NCBI RefSeq assembly: GCF_001411555.2
Contig: NC_049901.1
Location: 39,278,964-39,342,963 of the forward strand
Source: Juglans regia
Taxonomy: Eukaryota; Streptophyta; Magnoliopsida; Fagales; Juglandaceae
Reading direction: 5' to 3'
DNA: 64,000 bases
Shown: positions 34,897 to 48,600 of the stretch, piece by piece
Numbering within the stretch: position 1 is the stretch's first letter
Layout: each line of letters begins with the position of its first letter
Made by a program: the position numbers and the translations under genes
The notes under the pieces: generated by a model
Told to the model about the DNA's origin: nothing
The model's input: the letters and a program-made list of their open reading frames with translations, nothing else
Database searches by the model: none

Positions 34897-36666
34897 GTAC
34901 GTGTTTGTTGGAGTTGATGAGGTTTTGTTTCTTGACTCTCATCTTTCATTTCTGCAAATGGGCTTTATTAATTCTGAATAAGCAGTTGTATCACATCAAT
35001 ACCTGCCCATTATTCCGTATTGTACTGATGATTATATAAATTTAATTTTAGTGTTGAAGGTGCATTGGTAGTTATGAACCTGTGCGGGTGTTCATGTTTT
35101 TGTAGGTCTTGTGCGTTTATGTGTATGATTGGGTTTCTGATTACGCCTGTAACGTGTTTACACGGGATTTTCTGGAAGATAATATAATCGGTAGTTGGCC
35201 GATTGTGGTGGGTTTGATTTTGTTGGCGTAAAGTTTTGGTTAGAGGTTGTTTGCCAGGGAAAGTTTGAGCTTTTAGCTTGGCATATGCTTTATTGATAGA
35301 TTTTCAGAATTCAGTTCTGTATCTCTTTTCTTCTGGATGTGCATTTGTAACCGATGGGTTTAAACTCCCGTTCCTCCGTGACTGGTTTACTTGCCAACTG
35401 AAGAAGATCAAAGATGTTTTAGCTTGTAAGGAATAAAGGGACTTCTGGATTAAAAATAGAAAAGTATAAATTTTTAGCTTGAATCTGATTAAGTTGGATG
35501 AACTTTTATATTTAGTATGTGATATATGCGTATTACTTAAACTGTATTTATCTGATAGATATAAGCCTGCAATGTAACTCTTGTGAACTTGATTCTTTCT
35601 AAACATTTTTTGATCAGTATAAAGGAAAGAGGAAGAGATGAAGGCAGCAATTACAATTACAAATGCCAAGAGCAACAAAATTGAATAGGAAAACGGAGAT
35701 GGAGAACTCAAATCTAGCCAACTGTCCACATGAATGGAATGCTTAAAGTTGTAGCTATAAGCTTAAGTTTCGAATGTTTCGTCCCCATAAGATCTGATTA
35801 TCGCTGTCTTTCAAGAAACTCAGAATTAAGAACAATGCAGCAGTTTTTCATTCCTGCCTGCCATTGCTTGCAAATCTGACATGTCAGCCACAAAGCCACT
35901 TGGTGATGGAATTCTGCATAACTATGATCCTATGAGGGTAAAAGAATATTTCAGCATAGCTGGTTTTGCATTTCAAATTTGGGTTTGAAAGGTCCTAATT
36001 ACATAGCTCCCTCGACCCACCCCCCTGCAGAGAAAAAAAAAGAGAATAACTTAAGACCGATTATTTTTAACTGCACACCATTGCGTCTTACGCAAGTGTT
36101 ATATTTCAGTTTAAAATCTCAATTTCAAGGATCATACTTTTATGCAATTAAACTTTAGTTGACACCATTTAGAAAATAGCGCATTAGACTTTCTTGAATG
36201 AAATAGTGCTCCTTGTCTGTTCACCATCATTTTTAACGATGCTATGGGACTGCTTTCTGAAACTAGCTCTTAAGTTTGGATTACTATGAGGTTCTGGATA
36301 ATTTCTGTTCTTCCCCTTTATATATAGGTGGAAAGGAGGTCCTATTTGAGCCCAAGCGCATTGACTAACAAATGCAAGGACTAAAGTGTGATGCAAGTTA
36401 AATAACATTAATACTTGTGGACATTGTTTGTTCAAAGGTTATTGAAAGAGGGAAAATCTAAGGATCATAAAGACAAGTATTTTTATTACATATCTGAAAT
36501 TGACTCCCAAAGTGATCATGTTCTCAATTAAATGGTTACTAGAGGATTGTTTCTTCTTAAATGTTCTCATAATATTTCTTTCTTTGTTAGGTTAGATTTC
36601 AATAGCTCAAGGTTCTTTGGGTTTGGAGTGGAATATAGAAGGAGATTTTCTTTTTTATGGGAAAGA

Positions 36667-39600
36667 ATGCCGGATTTGAGAAGTGGAGTTCGGCGCTCAA
36701 AGAGGGTGAATAATGTCCATGAGAATCCTCCAGTTGTAGTTCCAACTGCGTGGCCTGGAGTGGGAAAAGGTAAAGGCTCCAAAGCCTCAGTTCTTTAACC
36801 CAATTATGTAAAATCCAATAACCCCAGCATTTCTTTTTTCTCAATCCAGGACCAGTTGGTAACGGAAGAGGAAGAGGACTTAGAGCTATGAATCAAGGCA
36901 AGATCTCCAAGCCTCTTGGTGTTGGAGTTGGTGGACGGGGACGCGGGGGTTTGGACTTGCCTGGGAGACAGGTAGTTGCCATTCAGGATGAGTTGGTGGT
37001 TCATAAAAGTGCAGAAAAATTAGCTGCTGAAGAGGAGCCCAGCTCAAGCCCACTTCCTGAAAGGGTTATTCTTTCTGCTTTCAAGCTGCAGTCTTTAAAT
37101 TGCTATTGCTCTCTTGCTATGGATTCCTTATACCTGTCAGTGATTGTTTCTATATATAAATCTATAATACCCCTCATATTTGTTCTCTCTTTTCTTTTTT
37201 CTCTGATCATATGTGTAATTTGTGTCTTAAACATTAGTATGGTCAAAATAAATAACCTGAATAATTAACAAAACTCTCCATTTTTATGTGGAAAGTCAGC
37301 TTCAAATGGATGATTTTCAAAATTCTTATGGGATTTTCATGGTAACAGTTTTTCAAGGCTCACCAACTGTGATTGGAGGCTTGTGTGAGTTCCATATGTG
37401 GTATCTTTGTAACTGATAGACAAATTAAATGATAAAATTCATATGCTTCCATGATCCTTTTTTGGGAAAATTGGTCATTTAATTTGGTATCAGATCAATT
37501 GTCCTGATTGGAACTGAGTCAACTCTCTATTATCCCTATCACCATTATATTTTCCTACTGTTGAGTGTACTTATCAAGTTAAATGATTAAATTCACCTCT
37601 TCTTATGGGCATAAGGTTTTTTGGACAATTGGTGATTCAATAGTATGAAAGAGGCCTTCTTCCTTTGAGACACTGGTCAATTGACTTGTACATAACTTGT
37701 GTGCTTCTTAAATCTGCAGTCTGCTGTAATATGTTGACCACATATAATGTTTTCTAGAAAGTAATCAACATTCTGATGTGGTTTCTCTATTTTGTGGCTT
37801 TAGGTTAAAGAAGATGAAAGTTAGGCTTGCTTAGTGTGAAGATTTAATGCATTCTTTTAACTCTTTTACTTGAATTTAAAAAAATGGTGTGGTAGTTTTG
37901 TGGAATAAACTTGAATATACAACTTTAAAAACTTCTAAGCGGTTGAAGTGTAAATGTTTTTCGCTTTTCATGTAATGTATTTTGCAATCCAATGAAGAGG
38001 TGATAGGTATATATATTGGTGATATATTCTGATTTACATAAAAAGTACATTTTCTGATGCATTCTTGTGTCTATATTAAGATAGAAACAACACAGCTTTA
38101 CCCATAATGATTTTTCCCCATGCATTTATTGTATTGAAACATGTCTTGAGGTAATTTCCCCCCTAATTATCATTTTCAGGTTCAGGTTGGTAACTCCCCT
38201 GTGTACAAGTTAGACAGAAAGCTGGGTAAAGGGGGTTTTGGGCAAGTATTTGTTGGAAGAAGAGTGACTGGTGGTACAGGGCGAACTGGGTCTGATGCCT
38301 CTGAGGTAGGTTTTTTCTCTCGTGCATTTCTGATATACGATCTACCTGTCTAAATTTACCTAGGAAGTTTGTTCTTTTCTTAATGGAATTCTCCTGTACT
38401 CTTTTTGTAGGTTGCTTTGAAATTTGAGCCTCGAAAAAGTAAAGGAGGTCATTGTGGTCCTCCTTTTGAGTGGCAAGTATACAAGTAAGTTTAGTTCTTA
38501 CTATTAATTGAATTCTGATATTTATGATGTAACTAATCTTTTGATTTCAATTAAAATGAAGCAATCTTAATGGTTGTTATGGACTTCCCCTGGTCCATTA
38601 TAAAGGGAAACAAGGAGACTACTATATCCTAGTGAGTTTTTTTCTAGCACCTTTTTTACTCATGTGTGTCTTATGTGCGTTGAATCTAGTAACTGCCACG
38701 AATATCTGATCATTCCTAATTGTGAATGTAGGTGATGGACATGCTAGGCCCAAGCTTATGGGATGTTTGGAACTCTTACAACCAGATGTAAGAAAAAATG
38801 AATGCTTCTAAAACAGTATTTCTTTCCATTTATGGAATGCTTGTTTTGAATTTATTGTTCTTGCCTCTTCGTTTTTTTGTTCCTTTGACAGGCTGTCTGA
38901 GGAAATGGTTGCTTGTATAGCAGTGGAGGCTATATCAATTCTAGAGCAACTTCATTATAAAGGGTACCTTGCAAAATTTTGTCGTTTCTTTTCTCCAATT
39001 TTTTTTTGGGGTAATGTTATTCATAATTGCTTGGTTTCACGCCAGTTTTGTGCATGGAGATGTTAAGCCAGAGAATTTTTTGCTTGGTCAGCCTGGAACA
39101 CCTAATGAAAAGAAGTTGTATCTTGTTGATCTTGGTTTGGGTATGTTTTTCTTGGTTAGATAAGTTATAACAACCTTTGATAGACATCTGGAGATTCATC
39201 TATACTTATTAGTCAATAGAAAGATGTGACTTGCAATTATATTTTCTTCTTCAGCTTCAAGATGGAAGGATGCATCCTCTGGTCGTCACGTCGATTATGA
39301 CCAAAAGCCTGACATTTTCAGGTGACTATATGCCTCAAAAAAACTTTCTTTAGTTCAGTGGAAGATCAGAGTGTGAAGGTGGTTTCAAAAAACTCAATCC
39401 TGTTTTCAAATGCCTCGAGGAAAAAATTCTTGAGAATCATTCTTTAATATTCCAGAATGAAGGAAAGTGCTTAAAAAAAATATCCTTATTTCAGTGGATA
39501 GGTTGGCTTAACCAAGTTTATATGTGATTTTTCTTTGTTTTTCTTTTTATTTAAAAGTATATTTTATATTTATGCCTCTTCTTACACTTAACTTCCTTTA

Positions 39601-42600
39601 GAGCTGCTGCATGTATAAAGCTATATTTTGAGGGCATGGGTTCAAAACTTCATTATAGCACTTTGTCTTTATTTTACTTATAAAAAAAAAGTCTTATGTT
39701 TGTGACAGGGGAACTGTTCGTTATGCAAGTGTGCATACTCATTTGGGTAGGACAGGGAGCCGAAGGGATGACCTTGAATCCTTAGCATATACCCTTGTAT
39801 TTCTCCTTAGAGGCAAACTTCCCTGGCAAGGTTATGTTGTAAGTTCACTTCAATTCTAATTCGTGATTCCATTCAACCATGCATTGACAACTACAACTTT
39901 GTGACTTAGACTTTGTAGGGTTGCCATGTCTTTTCCTTCTCTCTCTCTCTCTCTCCCTCCCAATGTCTAAATGTCTCTTGGCGTGCAGGGAGAGAACAAA
40001 GGATTTCTTGTTTGTAAGAAGAAGATGGGAACTCCTCCTGAGATGCTATGTTGCTTGTGCCCTCCTCCTTTTCAACAATTTCTTGAGATGGTGACCAATA
40101 TGAGATTTGATGAAGAACCAAATTACTCGAAGCTAATTTCCCTTTTTGATGACAGCATTGGTTCCATTCCAACACTGCGACCAATCAGAACTGATGGAGC
40201 TATAAAGGTGGTTTGGTAATTTGACTTTTTGATCTTCTTTCATGAACCATCTTTTAACTGCTTGTTGTGGATATAGGTGGGTCAAAAAAGGGGGAGATCA
40301 CTTGTTGAGTTAGAAGATGTTGGGCAGCTTAAAAAGAAAGTTCGACTAGGTACTCCTGCTACCCAATGGATCTCTGTCTATAATTCCAGATCAGCAATGA
40401 AGCAAAGGTAAGTGATGTTTAAATATTGTGTGATATGGACACTTGCTCTCTTTTCTATGTGAGTCATAGTATCTAGCATTTTCTAACTATGTATGTTGTT
40501 TCTTTGCCTGGCAATTTTTGGTTGAATGTAGATTTGACAGTTTATCTTCTTGGTCTTGTATAGGCGTAAAATTTTGCATTGCAGTCTAGTTAGAACATTT
40601 GAAGCACCAAGATTGAGGGTCACCATGGGAAGCTATTTTTTTGGTCTCATTATGTCTCCCCCTGCAGTAGATTTTTAAATTACTTTCCCTGGCTCATTGT
40701 CTCCTTAAATTCAAAATGTTTTGGTGGGAAATAGTCACTAGGGTTTTCCATCTTGAGGGGATTAGTGTATTCCTCTGAATCATTAGGTTTGCATTGGCTG
40801 TGGGTTGGTTTTAGATGGGGTTGTGCAAGGAGGTATTCATTGATCAGAAATTGTTCGAGCTCAAAAAGGAGAATGCAAAGTGGTGGAGGATTATAGAAAG
40901 TAGTCATCGCGGGGTGAAGTACATTTCAGTGGACGGGGATACTCTAAGCTGGCTGGGTTCTATGGTGAAGGATTGTGCAGTAACAGTGGGTACTCAGGAG
41001 TTTCTGCAAACTCGTAGAAAAGGAGACACTGTGATAATAGTGAGGAAGGGATGTAACTTTAATGGTAGTTTTATTTCCATTTCAGAATTTGGTCGTGATA
41101 AGAGAAGAGGTTTGCTAGTGATTCCGGAAGGAAGGAAGGGGGAGGGATGGAAAAAGCTTGCTGACATTTTAATGGAGATGGCTGATTTTCAGATAGTTGC
41201 TGCAAAGAAGAACAATGGTGAGGGAGGTGTTCCATCATCGTTGGCAGGTGGGGCAAGGACGTACAGTGAAGTGTTGAAGAAGTTACCGTATCAGGATGCG
41301 TTAGTGGTGTCAGGTGTAACCATACCTGAGGACGTGCAGCGGCATGGTGTGGCAGAAAGCAGTTTGGCGGGGCTAAATGAGGAAAGTATTTTGAAGATGT
41401 TAACGGGATTGGAGGAGAAGATCGGCATTGTGCTAGATGAAATAAATCATCTAAAACGCTGTGTTAAAGGCAAGGAGGTGATGGGCCGAATTGGTGGGCC
41501 TGGTATGGGGCTGAGCAGAACAATGGGCTTGGGCAAGGGTCAGACTTCAGGCCCTGTGAAGGTCTGGAGGGCAGTGGAGATAGCCGGGTCGGGGAAGGGT
41601 CTCGGATCCGTGATATCGGACCAGGGAAAGAGAGTGCCGCCGATAACCTCATTACCGGCAACCCTGCCGGCACAGAAGTGGCCGACAACCTCGGTCGACC
41701 CCTCTGGTGAGATGGGAAACGAGATCCGCCTCGGATCCGAGATTTCGGACCAGAGCCAGGATGCTTCTGTGGCGCCGATAAATGGATTATCGGCAACCCT
41801 GCCGGCACAGAAGCTGCCGACACACTCAGACGACCATTCAGGTGAGGCGGCGAAGGAGGTCCGACGGGAAGAGACAGAGGAGGGGGAGTTTCTGGCGTTA
41901 GAGAGTGCGTCTGCGTCCGTGTCTTCAGAGATATTGATGGGAAATGTATTCTCGGAATTTTGTGTGGAGGACGAAGCTCCAGAAGAAGGGCATGAGCAGT
42001 CTGGGTTGAGGGATAGAGAGCTGCCTTGTTGTGGTGAGATGCTTTCGCGGGACAGTAACGTGATTCAGAGTGGTCTTCCACTTTTGGTGAGGAGCAGTTC
42101 TGATGAGTTAGGCCTTGTTTGTTTTCCAAAAACATCTCATCTCATCTCATCTCATCTCACCTCATCATTACAACTTTCCCAAATCCCCACACAAAAATAA
42201 AATAAACAATTCAACTTTTTCAAATCCCAAAACAACAATAATATTAAAAAATATATTTTAACAATATTTTATTCAAATTTTTAACTTTAATTTCAACTCA
42301 TCTCATCTCATCTCATCTCATCTCATCTCTGAAAACAAACGGGCCCTTAGTTGATGGGGTTGATTCTCTTATTAATAATATGGCTGTAAATGGTGAAACA
42401 AATAAACTGATGGTTTCGGTGATTCCCAAGAACAGTATTGGGGAAGAGGGGACTCTTACTCCTTTATGTACACTCCCTCCCAATGATTATGGGAGTTATT
42501 CAACGAATTGGATTTTTAAAAAGGTAGAGGAGTTACAGAAAATATTCGGGGTCTCTTTTGGAGGTTATGAGGAACAATTTATGGCCCTTTTAGTGGCTAT

Positions 42601-45600
42601 TGAAGCTAGCCGTTCGAAATCAGCTTCAAAGCAAGACAGGGAACTTAAACGCCTAACATGCTCCATCAATTACGATGTCAAGGAGGGGAGTAGTGGAAGG
42701 GTTAGATCAAAAGGGAGGGGTAAGTTAAGTTTTAATGAAGCCTAAGCTCGTTTCTTGGAATGTAATGGGTCTCAATAATAGGGAAAAACGCCTTCGGATC
42801 AAAGCTCTATTGAGACTATGGAAGGGAGATGTGATATGCTTGCAAGAAACAAAGTTGGGTCTTATTGATAGAAGTATTGTGCGTAGTATTTGGGGATGCT
42901 CTTATTTGGGTTGGTCTTATTTAGCCTCTCAGGGAGCATCAGGTGGAGTATTATTAATGTGGGATAAAAGAGTGGTTGAGGTGATTGAGGAATGTGTTGG
43001 AGAGTTTTCGGTTTCGGTGTTGTTCAAAAATGTGAGTGATGGGTGGATTTGGGCTTTTGCAGGGTCTTATGGTCCTAACATAGATAGTGATAGACGGCGG
43101 TTGTGGGAGGAGTTGGCGGGAATACACTCTTTATGGGATGTGCCGTGGTGTATGGGGGGTGATTTTAACATTATTCGCTTTCCTAGTGAACGATCGGGGC
43201 ATCATCGACACACTTTGGCCATGGTGGAATTCTCTGAGTTCATCTTTGATATGGATCTTATGGACCTCCCCTTGGTGGGTGGTGAGTTTACTTGGTCTAA
43301 TGGCCGTGTTTGGTCGAAATTGGATAGATTTCTTGTCTCGCCATTATGGGAAGCACACTACCCAGAAGTTAGCCAAAAAAGGTTAGCTAGAGTCAGTTCA
43401 GACCATTTTCCCATCCTTTTAGATTGTGGTGGTATTCAAGGGGGTCGCCGGTACTTCAAGTTTGAGAATATGTGGCTTAAGGTAAACGGGTTTGTAGAGA
43501 TTGTGAGAAATTGGTGGACTTCATACCAGTTTAGCGGCACTCCGAGTTTTATTCTTGCAGGTAAGATGAAGGCTCTAAAGCAAGACCTGAAGAAATGGAA
43601 CTTGGAAGTTTTTGGTCATATTGACAATCAGAAGTCTATTTTGTTGGAGGAGTTGGAGGGTAAGGAATTATTGGGAAGGGCCTCGGAGTTGGAGTTATTG
43701 AGAAAAGTGACGGTTGTGGCAGAATTGGAAAGGGTTTTGCTGTTAGAAGAGACTTCATGGCGTCAAAAATCCAGAGCCCTCTGGTTGAAAGAGGGTGATA
43801 GGTGTACGAAGTTTTTTCACAAAATGGCTAATTCTCATCGACGCAATAATGCGATTGAGTTGTTACATTCAGGTACACAGGTGCTATCTTCTTCGGCTGA
43901 TCTAGAAAGTCACATTGCACATTATTATGAGACTCTGCTTACCGAACCAGCAACTTGGAGGCCGAAGCTTGATGACTTACCGTTTGAGACAATTGATTCA
44001 CAGCTGGTGAGTGTATTGGAGAGACCTTTTGTGGAAGATGAGATCTTCAAGGTCATATCTGGTATGGTTAAGGACAAAGCGCCGGGCCCGGATGGTTTTT
44101 CAATGTGTTTCTTTCAAACTTGTTGGGATGTGGTGAAAGGTGATGTCTTGCTGGTGTTCAGTGAATTTCATGCTTATCAAAAGTTTGAAAAATCACTTAA
44201 TGCGACTTTTATCGCACTCATTCCAAAGAAATGTGGGGCGTCGAATATTGAGGATTTTCGTCCAATAAGTTTGATTAGCAGTGTCTATAAGATTATTTCA
44301 AAGGTCCTTGCTAACCGGCTCAGTCTAGTGCTGGAAAATATTATCTCCAAGCCCCATAATGCTTTTATTCATGGGAGATATATACTTGATTCGGTGCTCA
44401 TTGCAAATGAGTGTTTGGATGCTAGGTTGAGGGAGGGAAGTCCAGGTATTCTTTGCAAGCTAGACATGGAGAAGGTGGATTTCCTTTTGTATTTATTGAA
44501 GAGGTGTGGCTTTGGAGATAGGTGGATTTCCTGGATGCGTTTTTGCATTTCAACGGCCCGATTTTCAGTGTTAGTTAATGGCACTCCTGCAGGTTTTTTT
44601 TATAGTTCGAGGGGTTTGCGACAGGGTGATCCATTATCTCCCTTTCTTTTTGTCATAGTTATGGAGGCGCTGAGCAAGATGTTGCAGGCTACTGTTAGTG
44701 GGGGTTTCTTATCTGGTTTTTAGGCTGGAAATGGCTCTGGTAGCTCTTGTATCATTTCACATCTTCTTTTCGCAGACGACACTCTGTTGTTTTGTGAAGC
44801 GGATAGGAGTCAGGTCCAAACTTTGCGTGCATTATTACTTTGTTTTGAAGCAGTATCAGGACTCAAGGTGAATCTTGACAAGTCTGAGATGGTACCGGTG
44901 GTGGTGGTCCCTAATATATGCAATTTAGCAAGTCTTCTGGGTTGCAGGGTGTCCTCGTTCCCAATGAAATACCTGGGCCTTCCGCTAGGTGCTACTTTCA
45001 AGAGTAGAGCTATATGGGATGGGGTGGTCGAAAAGATAGAAAAAAGGTTGGCTGGATGGAAAAGGGTGTATCTTTCGAAAGGGGGTCGTCTCACTCTTAT
45101 CAAGAGTACCCTTACAAATCTTCCCACTTATTTTTTATCCCTTTTTCCTATGCCTGTAGGGGTGGTGAATAGAATCGAGAAACTCTTCAAAGCATTTTTA
45201 TGGGGAGGCTTAGGGGAGGAGAAGAAAGTTCATTTGGTTAATTGGAAGTCAGTATGTTCTCCAGTTGAGTATGGGGGGTTGGGTGTGTGTAATTTGAGAA
45301 CTTTTAATAAAGTGTTGTTGGGGAAATGGCTTTGGAGATATCATATGGAAGAGGGTTCTTTGTGGAGGGAAATAATAGATGCTAAACATGGAGTTGATTG
45401 GGGTGGTTGGTGTTCTAAAGAAGTGAGAGGGGGGCATGGAGTGGGGCTATGGAAGTTTATAAGAAAGGGGTGGATTATTTTCGTAAATCATATCCGTTTT
45501 GTCGCAGGCGAGGGTAACCGAATCAGTTTTTGGCGAGATGTGTGGTGTGGAGAGCACGCATTGGAAAGGGTGTTTCCAGCTTTATATCGTATTGCAGTTA

Positions 45601-48600
45601 ACAAGGACGTGTCTGTGGCGGAAGTGCGATTATTTGCACATGGCTCGCATCAGTGGAATATTCTGTTTAATAGAGATATTCATGATTGGGAATTATCTAT
45701 GGTTTCAGATTTTTTCAGCTTGTTACATTCTTTTGGGTCTACTATGGCACAACAAGACAGCTTGAAATGGAGGCTCCAGGATCATAAGAAATTCTCAGTA
45801 AAAGCGTATTATAAAATTCTGATTTCTCAGGATCACACCTCATTCCCATGGAGGAACATTTGGAGGTTTCGAGTGCCTTCTAGAGTTGCTTTTTTTGTTT
45901 GGAATGCCGCCCTTGGGAAGATCTTAACCACGGATAACTTGAGGAAAAGAGGATATGTTGTATTGGATTGGTGCTACATGTGTAGGAAGAATGGAGAATC
46001 GGTAGATCATCTTTTACTACATTGTGATGTAGCAAGAGGGCTATGGGATGAGATTTTTCGACGGGTCGGGGTGGCTTGGGTAATGCCTAGGAGAGTGGTG
46101 GAGCTCATGGGTTGTTGGAGAAAATTGCAGGGCAGTCATCAAGTGGCAGCAGTTTGGAGAATGATTCCGTTGTGTATCATGTGGTGTATTTGGACGGAAC
46201 GGAATATGCGCTGCTTCGAAGACAAGGAACGAACAATGTTGGAGCTGAAGAATTATTTTATGCACACTTTATTGCTTTGGTTTTCAGCTATTGTATTAAA
46301 TGGGGATGATATACATGAATTCCTATCTTTAGTTTAACACTCGTAGAATGTATCTAGGTGTTCAACTGTATACTTCCGGTGTATTAGGTATATGCCTATT
46401 TCATTCACATCAATAAAGTTTATATCTTACTTATCAAAAAAAAAAAAATAGTCACTAGTTCTGGATATCTATATCATATTATAACTTTTGGCGTGTAGCT
46501 TGGCTACTCAATCAATTTCTTAAAGGAGAATGTATATTCAAAGTTGTAGATATCACATAGGGATCAGTAGTAATTCTGCTTGTGCATAGCCCATTCTAGA
46601 TTGCTATATAGGTTGTCAGCATTACAAAGCAAAAGAGACTTTTAATTGAACCCATGATCATACACATATTCTTGTTGACGAGGCCAGTCATAACCATTAT
46701 CATAAGATTATCCTTCCCAGTTGTTGGTTTTAGATTCTTATCTTATCGTGTGATGGGATTCCTATACGATAGGTATCACTACAATGTTATGGATTCAAGA
46801 CTACACCAGCATGTGGAGAAAGGAAGAGAAGATGGTTTGTACATTAGCTGTGTAGCTTCATCGGTGAATCTGTGGGCCATCATTATGGATGCAGGGACAG
46901 GTTTTACATCCCAGGTTTATGAACTCTCGACCGTGTTCTTGAATAAGGTATGCATTACTGTAACTGTAATTTGTCATCAATTTTGGAATTTTCATGTTTA
47001 ATTATGTATCAATTTAGCAACTTTTTCTTCTAATTGTTTCATCAGGAGTGGATAATGGAACAGTGGGACAAGAATTACTACATCACTTCAGTGGCTGGCG
47101 CAAGCAATGGCAGTGCCTTGGTGGTAATGTCCCAAGGTGAGTGGCACACACATATTTTTCCTTTATTTTTGTCCCTTCACTCAGTTTATATCAATTTCTC
47201 AAAGAGCAACATTTGGTTCATTATAGTCACAGTAACTGAATTTCCTTGGTTTAGGCTCCTGTCAAATTTTGATTCTTATCTGATTAGCATATCCATGATG
47301 TGCTACTACCCAGGAAAGAGTATAAATTAGGACACCGTAGGATGCTGAAGGATCTAACTTAATGTTCTTCACTAGTCATGCTTTCCTCTCTTATCATAAC
47401 TTTAATTGTTTGGATTACCTTGTCTAATGGATAGTCCACCTTAGGGTCTAAAGTATGGTATTTTTATTTCTCAATGCTCTCCACCATATCCCCACCATAT
47501 CCAGATTGCTCAGTTGGTTTCGGTGGAAATTTCTTCCAGTGATACATTTTGGTTAGGCTGAAAAGTCCCTTTGAAACCAACTAAGCCAAACTACACAAAC
47601 CTCAGGTTCCAATGAAAGCTGGTTATGATAATGCCTTATAGATTACAAACAAAATACCTCATAGATTACTAAATTTTTTTTCTTGGTAATCATTCAGTAT
47701 TAGGTTTCATAATCAATGGACAGGTCTTCATTATCTTTACCCAGCAAGTTTTTGGTGCAGTTATCTGATATATTGCCAATATTACCTTTCGTTTTTTGGC
47801 ATTGAAGGGGTGCCTTACACTCAGCAGTCCTACAAAGTTAGTGATGTATTTCCTTTCAAATGGATCAATAAGAAGTGGAAAGAAGGCTTCTCAGTTACTT
47901 CTATGACCACTGCTGGTGTGAAATGGGGCATTGTCATGTCCAGAAATACAGGTTATGCTAATCAGGTAATTCAGTCTCCCCCCTTGTCATGTTCTGCTTC
48001 AGATGGAATACTGCAAAAAGAACTAATTGTCTTCTGCTGTGTATTATCAGGTCGTTGAACTTGATTTCCTTTATCCAAGTGAAGGGATTCATAGAAGATG
48101 GGAGACTGGATATAGGATCACCTCTACCGCTGCTACAGCAGATCAAGCTGCATTTATACTTAGTGCACCCAAGAAAAGATCAGCAGATGTGGCACAAGAA
48201 ACTTTGCGGACATCTGCTTTTCCTTGTAATCATGTGAAGGTACATCTGACCTCTACATAATTATATATATATATATATAATATATTCCATTCCATTATTT
48301 AGGGAGAGATCTACATTGTTTAATTAGATTGGAAGAGATCTACGTAATAGTTTTTTTTTATAAGTAATAAATTTTATTCAAAGAAATAGGCATAAACCCA
48401 AGTACACAGGATGTATACAAAGGAAATACCTACAACTTCCAGAAACAAAAAACAAAACTACCACCATAAAGCTAAAACAGATGCAGAAAATTATCCGCCA
48501 TTACAAAAGCTTTAGCCCAAGAACTCAAAGTACTCTAGAAAAAAACCCTAAGATCTCCCAAAGAACGTTCTCTATCTTCGAAACATCTCCCATTTCTTTC

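Larger units (their letters stand above)
40742..46445 (+). mobile_element. nearly full-length LINE (L1-type) in intron 12 of the MLK gene, sense
   Basis: It is bounded by a 13-bp duplication and ends in poly(A) from about 46436, with AATAAA at 46412. It carries ORF1 (40815-42745, split by a MITE) and ORF2 (42735-46337). About 70 bases precede the ORF1 ATG, so it is full-length or nearly so. Orientation matches the host gene. The copy has only one nonsense codon, one short in-frame loss in ORF2 and the MITE. It looks much younger than the LINE at 2356. Confidence 0.93.

Noticed and set aside
35304..35729. 141-codon minus frame with a hydrophobic stretch
   Set aside because: It lies in the probable leader intron of the kinase gene, is low-complexity, and has no family resemblance.
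36888..37268. 126-codon plus frame with a hydrophobic end
   Set aside because: Only its first part is kinase exon 2; the rest is read-through into the intron after the donor at 37065.
41464..42135. 223-codon minus-strand frame rich in Pro and Ser
   Set aside because: It is the antisense shadow of LINE ORF1, which has clear sense coding text on the plus strand.
46654..47001. 115-codon plus frame starting before exon 13
   Set aside because: Only 46773-46947 is exon; the hydrophobic start and end are intron sequence.
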